64,000 bases of DNA from positions 1,302,716 to 1,366,715 of the forward strand of contig MVDH01000001.1 of assembly GCA_003056245.1 (NCBI GenBank), in the 5' to 3' direction. This DNA comes from Cellvibrio sp. 79 (GTDB lineage Bacteria > Pseudomonadota > Gammaproteobacteria > Pseudomonadales > Cellvibrionaceae). A model generated the notes under the pieces. The model was given only the letters and a program-made list of their open reading frames with translations. It had not been told where the DNA came from and did no database searches. How positions within the stretch are numbered: the first letter of the stretch is position 1; each line of letters starts with the position of its first letter. Shown here piece after piece: positions 1 through 8,205 of the stretch. Made by a program: the position numbers and the translations under genes.

Positions 1-1320
1 CTGTCGGATCGTTTTGGCCGCAAGCGGTTAATGCTGTGGTCGATTGCCGGGTTTACGATTACTTCCATGCTTTGTGGAGCGGCGCAAAACCTTCCGCAAG
101 TGGTAATTTTCCGGTTGTTGCAAGGGATTTTCGGTGCGGCGCTAGTGCCTTTGTCCCAATCTATTTTGCTGGATACCTATCCCAAAGAAAAACACAGCCA
201 GGCGATGGCTGTGTGGGGAATGGGTGTGGTTCTCGGTCCTATTCTTGGGCCAACCTTAGGTGGCTTACTCACTGAACACTACAGTTGGCGCTGGGTATTT
301 TATATCAATGTTCCCTTGGGCATTTTGGCGCTACTTGGGGTGATGGCCGCCGTTAAGGAAACTGCTATTAACAAGGCGCGTCATTTTGATTTATTGGGTT
401 TTGCCTTCCTGAGTTTGGGGATTGGCGCCCTGCAAATGATGCTGGATCGCGGTGAAAGTCAGAACTGGTTTAATAGCCCGGAAATCATCATTGAATGTAT
501 TTTGATGGGAATGGGGTTCTACTGGTTTATCAGTCATATCTTCACTTACAAGCAACCATTTATCGAACCGGCGATTTTTAAGGATCGCAACTTTTCTATC
601 GGCCTGATTTTTATGTTTGTGGTAGGGATTATTTTGCTCGCCACTATGGCACTGCTACCGCCGTTCTTGCAAAACCTGCTGGGTTATCCGGTGGTAGATG
701 TAGGGTTGGTGATGGCGCCACGCGGTATGGGGGTGATGCTCTCCATGATGATTGTCGGGAAAATTGCCGGCAAAGTGGACCCGCGTATACAGGTGGGATT
801 TGGGTTGATATTAACGATCATCTCGCTTTGGGAAATGACTTTATTCAATACCAGCATTACCAGTTGGGATATCGTGCGGACTAGCGTAGTGCAGGGGATC
901 GGCCTGGGCTTTATCTTCGTACCTTTGTCAGCAATTGCTTTTGCCAGTCTTGAGGACCGCTTTCGCAACGAGGGTACAGCGTTATTTAGCCTGACCCGTA
1001 ATATTGGTAGCAGTATCGGTATTTCAGTGGTGATGGCGGAATTGCAGCAGAATATCCAGCGCAACCATGCGGCCTTTGCGGATTACATAACTCCTTACAA
1101 CCAGGCGTTGGCGAAAGTCGGTGAGTCCGGTCATTGGGATATCGCCACTACCGCGGGGTTGGTTGCTATTAACAATGAGGTCCAACGTCAGGCGGCAACC
1201 CTGGCCTACTTGCAAGACTTCCAGTTGATGATGTGGGTAACTATTGCTGCGTTGCCGTTATTACTGTTATTACGTAAACCGCAGGCGGGCGGGGCGCCGG
1301 TAAATATTGCCGCCGATTAA
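1..1320 (+). CDS. DHA2-family MFS multidrug exporter, EmrB-like (5'-truncated by window edge)
   Basis: Inner-membrane drug:H+ antiporter of the 14-helix DHA2 (EmrB/QacA) group. The frame is open from base 1, where it reads LSDRFGRKRLM, the MFS motif A that follows helix 2, so the start lies upstream of the window. About 439 residues are present against about 510 for EmrB, so roughly 70 N-terminal residues are missing. Motif C is visible (GVVLGPILGPTLGG, near residue 80), followed by SWRWVFYINVPLG, which is typical of this subfamily. Repeated hydrophobic segments run to a short polar tail ending in NIAAD. An EmrA/HlyD-type partner would be expected upstream but is outside the window. The family is clear; the substrate cannot be read from sequence. 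Confidence 0.93.
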   Translation: MSDRFGRKRLMLWSIAGFTITSMLCGAAQNLPQVVIFRLLQGIFGAALVPLSQSILLDTYPKEKHSQAMAVWGMGVVLGPILGPTLGGLLTEHYSWRWVFYINVPLGILALLGVMAAVKETAINKARHFDLLGFAFLSLGIGALQMMLDRGESQNWFNSPEIIIECILMGMGFYWFISHIFTYKQPFIEPAIFKDRNFSIGLIFMFVVGIILLATMALLPPFLQNLLGYPVVDVGLVMAPRGMGVMLSMMIVGKIAGKVDPRIQVGFGLILTIISLWEMTLFNTSITSWDIVRTSVVQGIGLGFIFVPLSAIAFASLEDRFRNEGTALFSLTRNIGSSIGISVVMAELQQNIQRNHAAFADYITPYNQALAKVGESGHWDIATTAGLVAINNEVQRQAATLAYLQDFQLMMWVTIAALPLLLLLRKPQAGGAPVNIAAD

Positions 1321-1396
1321 GGCGCTAATAACACAATCGACTAACACCGGTGTATGCAATTTAGCCAGGTGGGGCGAGAATAGGGAAAACTTGTGG

Positions 1397-1409
1397 TATC
1401 CTGCGCGCC
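1397..1409 (+). promoter_or_regulatory. Candidate -10 element with GC-rich discriminator
   Basis: TATCCTGCGCGCC lies about 62 bases before the DUF1820 start. The same shape, TANNNT followed directly by GCGCGCC, recurs before cvpA (33404) and before tRNA-Val (36862). No good -35 hexamer is seen 17 bases upstream, so this is a weak call resting on the recurrence. Confidence 0.3.
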
Positions 1410-1471
1410 CTTTGCCGGGGCTCGCTGCCACAGTGCCCCGCCGTTATTTGAGTGATTTCCAAGAGAGAGTT

Positions 1472-1813
1472 ATGGCTGCCAAACCCGTTTATAAAGTGAT
1501 ATTCCTCAACCAGGGCCAGGTTTACGAAGTCTTTTGTTCCGCGATTTACCAAAGCGAGATGTACGGTTTTATTGAGATTGAAGAGTTCGTGTTTGGGGAG
1601 CGCACGCAGGTGTTGATTGACCCAGCCGAGGAAAAACTCAAAAGCGAATTTGCCGGTGTAAAGCGTTCCTACATTCCTATGCACTCAATTGTGCGTATTG
1701 ATGAAGTGGAAAAAGAAGGTCCGGTAAAAATTACCGAGATCAAAGGCGTTGGCGATAAAATCGCACAATTCCCTTATGGGACTTTTATTCCCAATCCCAA
1801 GCCGGTTGAATAA
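1472..1813 (+). CDS. DUF1820 family protein
   Basis: A 113-residue soluble protein of unknown function, recognised as the DUF1820 family found in Pseudomonas and relatives. Visible features are KVIFLNQGQVYEVFCSAIYQSEMYG near the N-terminus (quoted in part: KVIFLNQGQVYEV), a central acidic stretch, and PMHSIVRIDEVEKEG. The family is usually about 110 residues. The open frame extends upstream to 1307, but the ATG at 1472 is preceded by AAGAGAGAG and gives the family length, so it is preferred. There is no signal peptide or membrane segment. It stands alone after the MFS gene and has its own possible promoter. Confidence 0.8.
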   Translation: MAAKPVYKVIFLNQGQVYEVFCSAIYQSEMYGFIEIEEFVFGERTQVLIDPAEEKLKSEFAGVKRSYIPMHSIVRIDEVEKEGPVKITEIKGVGDKIAQFPYGTFIPNPKPVE

Positions 1814-2072
1814 CCGTTCATTTGTTTGCTGCCAGACGTATTCTTGTAAAAGCGGTTATCGCCATTTTCGAGCCTGCCAGCAAACAGTCTTCCCTGCCAC
1901 CAATAAGTTCAAGTTATGCCTGTTGGAAATTCCACCGGCGTGTTTACTTGTAAATTCCATTTTAGAAAATGAAAATTTTTGGAGGTGTGGACCGTATTAC
2001 GTGTCTCACACCTGCCGGCGATTTTTGGGCCGGTTTCTGTAAATTGTCATTCATCAAAAAATGGAAGAAAAA

Positions 2073-2756
2073 ATGATTAAACGTATAGGACTCCTGGCTG
2101 TTGCTTTACTTGGTGCGCCGCTTGTGGCTCAAGCGGCGATTATTGAAATTGATTATTCCGGTCGTATTAATTACACCCAGGGCAGTGGTCTGGGTTATAA
2201 CCTGGGCGATACGGTCAGTGGTAAATTGCGCGTTGATTTATCAAAGTCTATCGGCAATGTTTCTGCTACTCCGGAAAAGTTTTCGTACCATACCCCCTTA
2301 GCTCACGACATGGTAACCGGCTATCTTCCGGCAAATGCTGGCCAACCCATGGATTTCGTAGACGTCTACAACAACAGTTATTCTACCTATGATGGACGAT
2401 TGGTTGATTACCTGAGTGTTTTTGACGGAACCCGCGAAACCCTTGCAAATGGCGAAGATTCCTTAACCTCGCAACTGCAATTGTCTTTTAATTTCAATGG
2501 AATTGATTGGATAAAAAGTTACAACATCACCAATGTAAACATAGCAACGCAGGATGCTTTTACCCTTGGTTCGTCTTTTGGTGCTATAGCAAATTACCTG
2601 CGCCAGAAAAATGAGTATGGCCAATTCGAATACACCAATGACGTTGCCTATTTCAGTTTTGATTCGGTCAATATAAGCCAGGTTTCCGAGCCTGGTTCCA
2701 TCGTACTGTTATTGTTGGGTGCATTGGGATTAGCGGCTCGCCGTAAAACTGCTTAG
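2073..2756 (+). CDS. PEP-CTERM sorting domain protein
   Basis: A 227-residue secreted protein. It has an N-terminal signal peptide (MIKRIGLLAVALLGAP, cleavage likely after AQA) and a C-terminal tripartite sorting signal: SEPGS, then the hydrophobic segment IVLLLLGALGLAA, then the basic end RRKTA. Proteins of this kind are processed by an exosortase (EpsH/XrtA) and linked to exopolysaccharide production. The middle region is rich in Asn, Tyr and Ser, with no domain I recognise. An in-frame ATG at 2061 exists, but GGAAG at 2063-2067 is well placed for the ATG at 2073. No exosortase or polysaccharide genes are in the window, so the partner must be elsewhere. A strong terminator follows. Confidence 0.82.
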   Translation: MIKRIGLLAVALLGAPLVAQAAIIEIDYSGRINYTQGSGLGYNLGDTVSGKLRVDLSKSIGNVSATPEKFSYHTPLAHDMVTGYLPANAGQPMDFVDVYNNSYSTYDGRLVDYLSVFDGTRETLANGEDSLTSQLQLSFNFNGIDWIKSYNITNVNIATQDAFTLGSSFGAIANYLRQKNEYGQFEYTNDVAYFSFDSVNISQVSEPGSIVLLLLGALGLAARRKTA

Positions 2757-2819
2757 CTTGCGGTTATAGTGAGCCTGTTCATAAGGCCCTTTGTTATAAG
2801 CAGTTCATTTTTTTTAAGG

Positions 2820-2843
2820 CCCCGCTTACTGCGGGGGTTTTTT
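2820..2843 (+). terminator. Rho-independent terminator after the PEP-CTERM gene
   Basis: Stem CCCCGC / GCGGGG with loop TTACT, followed by GTTTTTT. It ends the PEP-CTERM transcript and isolates it from the downstream kinase. Confidence 0.85.
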
Positions 2844-3053
2844 ATCTGTTCTTATCCTTGAGTTGGTTTTTTGGTTGCCCAGGCGAAATTATATTTGGTC
2901 GTGGATGTGCAGTGGCGTTGGGAAAACGCGAAAAATTACTTTGCACAACACATCAATAAAAAATGAAATGTGAATGGTTGTGTATACTCTGAGGGAAACA
3001 CCAGTGATCCTTTAACGGTTTCGACCCTGTCGAAAAAACCAGGAACAGCTGCT

Positions 3054-4550
3054 ATGAAAGGCAATCTCTATCTCGCAATAGATCAAGGCGGCCAAAGTTC
3101 GCGTGTGGGTGTTTATACCGAAGTCGGTGAATTAATTTGTCAATTTTCTGCACCTTGTGCAACTAGCCATCATCAAATAGAAAATTCCGCTTATCCGCAT
3201 ATCGAGCAGGATGGCAATGAAATCCTGCATGGTATTCGCCAATGCCTTGATAAGGTTTGCAAACAATTAGGTGAGGCCGTCAACAATATTAAAGCGGCAA
3301 GTTTTGCGGGGCAGGGTTCTTCACTGCTCTGTTGGAATTCAAAAACCGGGGAACCGTTAACGCCAGTTTTGAGCTGGCAAGATATCCGCGGTGAACCCTA
3401 TCTCCAGCAAATATCGTTAACGCATCGTCAGGCTCAGCAGATTACCGGCTTGCGAGTGTCGCCGCACTACGGCGCAAGTAAAATTCGATGGTGTCTGGAT
3501 AATTATGAGTCCGTCAAAAAAGCGTTGAATGAAAATTCACTATTTATTGGCCCCATTGTCAGTTTTATTTTTTGGCATTTGTTGGGTCAGAAAAATCTTG
3601 TCGATCCCGGCCATGCACAGCGTACGTTGCTGTGGAATTTGCATCGCAATGAGTGGGATGAGCGTTTGCTTGAATTGTTTCAAATTCCCAAATCGGTTTT
3701 ACCCGAGTGTCGTTTTCATAATAGTCATTTTGGAAGCCTAAAACTGGGCGCCCATTCTATTCCGTTTTTCGCCAGCGCTCGCGATCAAGGTGCTTCATTA
3801 TTTGTAGCGGGAATGCCGGAATCATCAGCTTGTTATGTGAATATTGGTACTGGTGCTTTTATTCAACGCGTCAGTAATATTTTGCATGCACCTGAAGGTC
3901 TATTGGTTAGTCCACTCTGGATTCCACAACATAATCGCAGCGAAAACCTCAATGCTTCACCCACGTGTTTTGTAAATGAATTGGTTGAAAAATCATGGTA
4001 CGCATGGGAGGCCACCGTTAATGGCGCGGCTTCTGCCATTCCTTATATCCAGGAGCAAACAGGCCTGGATGTCACCCCGGGCGAAATTGAATTGGCACTT
4101 CAGCTTAATCCTGAACACAATGTTTATTTTTTAAATGCAATCGGTGGATTAAGCGCTCCATATTGGCGAACGGATTTACATGCGCAATTTGCAGCGGATT
4201 TATCGTCGCAGGAAAAAATCTTTGCCTGGATTGAATCGGTAATTTTCCAGATTACTGTGAACATAGCATTAATGAAAAAAGCGGGTGAAATTAATTACAT
4301 TCGTATTAGTGGTGGTTTTAGCAAATCAGATCAAGTGTGCCAGCGATTGGCGGACATCAGTGGATTGGATGTTTATCGTAGTGATAATGCAGATGCAACC
4401 TTGCAAGGTGCAGCCTGTATGGCAACAGGTTTGTCAGCCAACTGGCAACCGGTTTTCCAACAAGAAATTTTCTCGCCTGAAACAAATACGGATTTAAATG
4501 ACCGTTTCCTGATTTGGCAAAACGCCATGCAAAAATGGCTAACCCCGTAG
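3054..4550 (+). CDS. FGGY-family carbohydrate kinase
   Basis: A 498-residue ATP-dependent sugar or polyol kinase, about the family's usual length. The N-terminal FGGY domain opens with AIDQGGQSSRVGVY, the phosphate-loop equivalent of DQGTTSSR in glycerol kinase. The predicted catalytic base is D244 in SARDQGASLF. The C-terminal ATPase lobe carries IRISGGFSKSDQV and ATLQGAACMATG. The ATG at 3054 has AGGA ten bases upstream; the open frame extends to 2970 but those residues are not kinase-like. Substrate is not assignable, because no transporter, isomerase or regulator adjoins it. The stop codon lies inside the left arm of the paired palindrome at 4545-4649, so that element overlaps the coding end. 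Confidence 0.85.
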   Translation: MKGNLYLAIDQGGQSSRVGVYTEVGELICQFSAPCATSHHQIENSAYPHIEQDGNEILHGIRQCLDKVCKQLGEAVNNIKAASFAGQGSSLLCWNSKTGEPLTPVLSWQDIRGEPYLQQISLTHRQAQQITGLRVSPHYGASKIRWCLDNYESVKKALNENSLFIGPIVSFIFWHLLGQKNLVDPGHAQRTLLWNLHRNEWDERLLELFQIPKSVLPECRFHNSHFGSLKLGAHSIPFFASARDQGASLFVAGMPESSACYVNIGTGAFIQRVSNILHAPEGLLVSPLWIPQHNRSENLNASPTCFVNELVEKSWYAWEATVNGAASAIPYIQEQTGLDVTPGEIELALQLNPEHNVYFLNAIGGLSAPYWRTDLHAQFAADLSSQEKIFAWIESVIFQITVNIALMKKAGEINYIRISGGFSKSDQVCQRLADISGLDVYRSDNADATLQGAACMATGLSANWQPVFQQEIFSPETNTDLNDRFLIWQNAMQKWLTP

Positions 4551-4649
4551 GGGCGCAATTTATTGCGCCCAAAAAATGCCAGAAAAAATCCATGTTGGAT
4601 TATTACGATATGGGCCAAAAAAAGGGCGCAATAAATTGCGCCCCTACGG
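4545..4649. repeat. Paired-palindrome element (REP-pair or MITE-like), perfect 26-bp inverted repeat
   Basis: The arms at 4545-4570 and 4624-4649 are exact reverse complements over 26 bases. Each arm begins CCGTAGG and contains its own hairpin, GGGCGCAAT-TT-ATTGCGCCC. The 53-base spacer is AT-rich and non-coding. The element sits between the convergent kinase and pirin genes and overlaps the kinase stop codon. It has the size and shape of a REPIN or small MITE, and the hairpins could also act as a two-way terminator. No transposase is nearby. Confidence 0.75.
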
Positions 4650-4656
4650 ATAAAAT

Positions 4657-5508
4657 TTATTCGGCTAATGTGCCATCCCGATAATCCTGAATTGCTTGTT
4701 CAATTTCCTCGGTACTATTCATTACAAAAGGGCCGTATTGCACAATCGGCTCTTTAATCGGTTTGCCCGAGATCACCAAAAAGCGCGCTTCAGTTTCCAA
4801 GGCTTGTACACTCAATTGATCACCTTTACTGAGTAAACCGGTGTTGCCTTTAGTGAGCTTGCGTTTGTCTTCACCGATAGCAATATCACCTTCATACGCA
4901 TATAAAAACGTATTGTGATCTTCCGGCATGGCATGATGAAATTCTTTGCCAGCAGGTAAATGTACATCCCAATAAATCGTTTCAGTGGTTAAGCCTTGTA
5001 TCGGGCCGCTAATCACTTTTCCACCAATAAATGCGGTGTTCGCAATTACTTTGATACTTCCACCATTCGGCAATTCAGCAACAGGAATTTCTGCTGAGGG
5101 AATATCGCGATAGTGTGCCGGTTTCATTTTTTCTGCGGCTGGCAAATTCAACCACAATTGGAAACCGCGCATTAATCCGTGTTCCTGTTGCGGCATTTCC
5201 GAGTGGATAATTCCACGTCCTGCCGTCATCCATTGCACATCGCCATCGCGCAAATGACCTTTGTTGCCCATATGGTCTTCATGCAACATATGACCTTGCA
5301 ACATATAAGTCACCGTTTCAAAACCGCGATGGGGATGAGCAGGGAAGCCGGCGATGTAATCATCGGAACTGCTACTTCCAAATTCATCGAGCATTAAAAA
5401 TGGATCAAAACGCGCATAAGGATTTTGGCCAAGGGTGCGTTTTATGCGAACACCAGCACCGTCGCTGGTCTCGCGGCCTTGTACGATTTGCTGTAATTGG
5501 CGTTGCAT
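4657..5508 (-). CDS. Pirin family protein (cupin, YhhW-like)
   Basis: A 283-residue bicupin. Bacterial pirins are metal-binding cytosolic proteins, some with quercetin 2,3-dioxygenase activity. The expected metal ligands are present: H58 and H60 in FPAHPHRGFETVTY, and H102 and E104 in AGRGIIHSEMP. The C-terminal pirin domain starts near residue 170. The gene lies 72 bases downstream of azoR on the same strand and is probably cotranscribed with it, opposite a LysR gene. That arrangement suggests a shared role in handling quinones or other electrophiles, which is inference. It converges on the kinase across the palindromic element. Confidence 0.92.
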   Translation of the reverse strand: MQRQLQQIVQGRETSDGAGVRIKRTLGQNPYARFDPFLMLDEFGSSSSDDYIAGFPAHPHRGFETVTYMLQGHMLHEDHMGNKGHLRDGDVQWMTAGRGIIHSEMPQQEHGLMRGFQLWLNLPAAEKMKPAHYRDIPSAEIPVAELPNGGSIKVIANTAFIGGKVISGPIQGLTTETIYWDVHLPAGKEFHHAMPEDHNTFLYAYEGDIAIGEDKRKLTKGNTGLLSKGDQLSVQALETEARFLVISGKPIKEPIVQYGPFVMNSTEEIEQAIQDYRDGTLAE

Positions 5509-5580
5509 AATTTTTCTCCAAAAAATGTTGCGTCGAATTTTTTAACCTTGAACTAATGTGGTGAAAGAAAGCGCGGCAGG

Positions 5581-6180
5581 TTACGCCGCAACTTCCTGTT
5601 CGATTTCAGTTTTTGCTGCTGCAAAAGCTTCATCTTTTTGGCCCATGTTCAGGCCTTCCGCATAAATAAAGTGCACATCTTTCAAACCGACAAAACCTAA
5701 AAAGCTTTTCAGGAACTGGCTTTGGCTATCTGCTGGTTGGCCTTTGTAAATGCCGCCGCGAGTCGCGATGATATACACCGGTTTGTCATTCAATAATCCT
5801 ACTGGGCCTGTTTCGGTGTATTTAAAAGTTACGCCAGCGCGAGCGATATGATCGAAGTACGCTTTGAGTGCTGAAGGCACGCCAAAGTTGTACATCGGAA
5901 CGCCAATCACAATTGCATCTGCGCTCTGGATTTCAGCAATGATGTTATCCGAGTAATCCAGTACCGCTTGTTGTTCCACCGTGCGACCTTCTGCCGGGCT
6001 AAACAATGCTTGTACGCGGGTTGCATCCAAATGCGGCACTTCTTCTTTGGCGAAATCACGCACTACTACTTCACCTGCCGGATTCACGGCCTTCCAGCGT
6101 TGCACAAACTCATTTGCCAATGTGCTTGAATTGCCATTGTCACCGAACAAACTGCTGTTGATTTGTAAGAGCTTAGCCAT
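5581..6180 (-). CDS. azoR: FMN-dependent NADH-azoreductase / quinone reductase AzoR
   Basis: A 199-residue flavodoxin-fold enzyme that reduces azo compounds and quinones by two-electron transfer from NAD(P)H. Typical AzoR segments are LLQINSSLFGDNGNSS at the N-terminus (phosphate binding of FMN), GVPMYNFGVPSALKAYFDH (flavin contact), and ATRGGIYKG. The length equals that of E. coli AzoR. The ATG is preceded by GAGGAA. It is first in a probable azoR-pirin operon and is divergent from a LysR gene, which is the usual setting for LysR control of this enzyme family. Confidence 0.94.
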   Translation of the reverse strand: MAKLLQINSSLFGDNGNSSTLANEFVQRWKAVNPAGEVVVRDFAKEEVPHLDATRVQALFSPAEGRTVEQQAVLDYSDNIIAEIQSADAIVIGVPMYNFGVPSALKAYFDHIARAGVTFKYTETGPVGLLNDKPVYIIATRGGIYKGQPADSQSQFLKSFLGFVGLKDVHFIYAEGLNMGQKDEAFAAAKTEIEQEVAA

Positions 6181-6271
6181 TTTCGTTTCCTCATCCTATT
6201 CACAAAGTGTGATTTGCTAGTTGTGTGGCGTTGTTGCCATGTGTCCATTAAATGATTTGACGAATGAATGA

Positions 6272-6287
6272 TAAATACGGATATTTA
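6272..6287. promoter_or_regulatory. Candidate LysR-type operator between azoR and its divergent regulator
   Basis: TAAATA and TATTTA form a perfect dyad separated by CGGA, about 50 bases upstream of the LysR start and 92 upstream of azoR. Palindromes in the divergent gap are typical LysR-type binding sites. Not tested against other copies. Confidence 0.4.
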
Positions 6288-6336
6288 GCGGTATATGATC
6301 TAATTATTTAATTGATCGCCGAAAATGAGGAAAAAT

Positions 6337-7275
6337 ATGACAGATTCTGGTCCTGTGGCGGTCACAGCCATCAGCGAAAACAAAGTCACATTGGAACAAT
6401 GGCGGGCGTTACTCGCAGTTATTGATGCCGGCGGTTACGCCAAAGCAGCAGAGCTGCTCAATAAAAGCCAGTCGGCGGTCTCCTATTCCATTTCACAGCT
6501 GGAGTCTGCGTTGGGCGTGAAGGTGTTCCAGTTGCAAGGTCGCAAGGCTGTGCCATCGCCAGCGGGCGATTTGCTCTATCGCCGGGCCCGGCAGTTACTG
6601 GAACAAGCGGAACGCTTGGAAAAATCGGCCGGTTGCTTGTCGATAAAGGTTGAGCCATTGGTAAAAATCGCCGCGGATATCATTATTCCCCCGATTCGGG
6701 TACTGCAATGCCTGGAAATCTTTGCCAGGGATTTTCCGGATACTCGCGTGGAAATTTTTGAATCAGTGTTGAGTGGAACTGAAGATGCGCTCTTGCAACG
6801 CCATGTGGATTTGGCGATTGGTGGGCGCGTGCCTACCGGTTTTATGGGCGAAAAATTGGTGACTGTGACCATGCACGGTGTGTCCAGCCCTGATCATCCG
6901 TTGCAACAACTGGGGCGTACCATCAACTATGAGGATATGCGCCAGCATCGCCAGATTATTGTGCGTGATTCAGGGCAATATCGCCGTCGTACTGAGGGGT
7001 GGCAGGAGGCTGATCAGCGCTGGACGGTTAGCCATATTAAAACGTCACTGGATGCGATTCGGTTGGGATTGGGATATGCATGGTTACCGGATGCTTATAC
7101 CCATCAGGATATTTTGGAGGGTCGATTAAAATATTTGCCCGTCGAAGTGGGAGCTGTACGCGAAGTGCCTACGTATCTCACGTTTGCCGATAATGAGTTT
7201 GCCGGACCTGCGACGCGTCGATTAGCAGAAGTGTTAAAAGAAAATTTACCAAAGATGTGCGGTTGTCCAGCATAA
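6337..7275 (+). CDS. LysR-family transcriptional regulator, divergent from azoR
   Basis: A 312-residue regulator. The winged helix-turn-helix is at residues about 20-80 (EQWRALLAVIDAGGYAKAAE, then LNKSQSAVSYSISQLE). It is followed by a LysR substrate-binding domain with the effector-pocket segment RHVDLAIGGRVPTGF. An ATG twelve bases upstream at 6325 is in frame, but GAGGA precedes the ATG at 6337 at the correct distance. Divergent placement suggests control of azoR-pirin and of itself. The effector is unknown. A terminator directly follows the stop codon. Confidence 0.9.
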   Translation: MTDSGPVAVTAISENKVTLEQWRALLAVIDAGGYAKAAELLNKSQSAVSYSISQLESALGVKVFQLQGRKAVPSPAGDLLYRRARQLLEQAERLEKSAGCLSIKVEPLVKIAADIIIPPIRVLQCLEIFARDFPDTRVEIFESVLSGTEDALLQRHVDLAIGGRVPTGFMGEKLVTVTMHGVSSPDHPLQQLGRTINYEDMRQHRQIIVRDSGQYRRRTEGWQEADQRWTVSHIKTSLDAIRLGLGYAWLPDAYTHQDILEGRLKYLPVEVGAVREVPTYLTFADNEFAGPATRRLAEVLKENLPKMCGCPA

Positions 7276-7279
7276 AAAA

Positions 7280-7304
7280 AATCGGCCATTACGGCCGATT
7301 TTTT
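7280..7304. terminator. Bidirectional terminator between the LysR gene and xthA
   Basis: Stem AATCGGCC / GGCCGATT, loop ATTAC, with an A-run before and a T-run after. It can serve both the plus-strand LysR gene and the minus-strand xthA gene. Confidence 0.85.
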
Positions 7305-7317
7305 CACAAGTCCCAAC

Positions 7318-8130
7318 TTACGCTTTTAACTCAACCCAGATAGGGCAGTGATCAGAAGGTTTATCCATGCCGCGAATTTCGTAATCAATGCCAGTATCGA
7401 TACATTTATCCAGCAAACTTTGTGTCATTAAAATCAAATCGATACGCAAGCCGCGTTTTGGATTATCTTCAAAACCGCCGCTGCGGTAATCAAACCAGCT
7501 GAATAAATTGTTCACTTCCGGATTTTTTTCGCGGAAACTGTCTTTCAAACCCCAAGCTAGTAATTCATTTAACCATTCGCGCTCTTCCGGTAAGAAACTG
7601 CATTTACCGGTGCGCAACCAGCGCTTGCGATTTTCTTCACCGATACCTATATCGATATCCTGGTGGGAAATATTCATATCGCCCATCACAATAATTTGGT
7701 TATCAGGTTTTTCTTCGCCGGTCAGATAACTGATCAGGTCTGAATAAAATTTTCGTTTCGCCGGGAATTTAACGGCGTGATCACGGCTTTCTCCTTGTGG
7801 AAAATAACCATTCAATACGGTGATTTCACCGAGTGGCGTATCAAAAACACCGCCGATAAAACGGCGTTGGGAATCTTCCAAATCACTTGGAAAACCCTTG
7901 ATTACTTTTTTAAATGGATAGCGGGATAACAACGCAACGCCGTAATGGGTTTTTTGCCCGAAATATTCAACGTCATAACCAAGCGCTTTGATGGTTTCCA
8001 ACGGGAAATCCGGATCATTGACTTTGGTTTCTTGCAGGCCGATAAAATCCGGGCGATGTTTGGCAATCACTTCTTCGAGTTGATGCAGGCGAGTTCGGAT
8101 ACTATTAACGTTGAAGGAGATGGCTATCAT
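7318..8130 (-). CDS. xthA: Exodeoxyribonuclease III
   Basis: A 270-residue AP endonuclease and 3'-5' exonuclease of base-excision repair, from the EEP fold. It follows E. coli XthA closely along its length. Metal-binding E34 lies in GLQETKVND; other visible motifs are [17 protein letters not shown] with the catalytic Asp/Asn, the long stretch beginning [20 protein letters not shown], and the C-terminal SDHCPIW containing the catalytic His. AAGG precedes the start. The gene is monocistronic between two terminators. Confidence 0.96.
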   Translation of the reverse strand: MIAISFNVNSIRTRLHQLEEVIAKHRPDFIGLQETKVNDPDFPLETIKALGYDVEYFGQKTHYGVALLSRYPFKKVIKGFPSDLEDSQRRFIGGVFDTPLGEITVLNGYFPQGESRDHAVKFPAKRKFYSDLISYLTGEEKPDNQIIVMGDMNISHQDIDIGIGEENRKRWLRTGKCSFLPEEREWLNELLAWGLKDSFREKNPEVNNLFSWFDYRSGGFEDNPKRGLRIDLILMTQSLLDKCIDTGIDYEIRGMDKPSDHCPIWVELKA

Positions 8131-8150
8131 AATTTGACCTTGCTTCTGTA

Positions 8151-8183
8151 AAAAAACACCCGGGCATTACTGCCCGGGTGTTT
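8151..8183 (-). terminator. Terminator of prc
   Basis: A 13-bp stem (CACCCGGGCA core with its complement TGCCCGGGTG) and loop TTAC. The A-run on the plus strand at 8151-8156 forms the U-tract for the minus-strand prc transcript. Confidence 0.85.
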
Positions 8184-8205
8184 GCGATGAACGTAAAGGG
8201 TAAAT

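Noticed and set aside
1749..2042. 97-aa plus-strand frame between DUF1820 and PEP-CTERM genes
   Set aside because: It overlaps the DUF1820 end in another frame, lacks a ribosome site and has a random-looking, Cys-rich composition.
4545..4649. Insertion sequence or transposon end
   Set aside because: Only 105 bases, with no transposase and no target-site duplication that I can see. Treated as a REP/MITE-type repeat.
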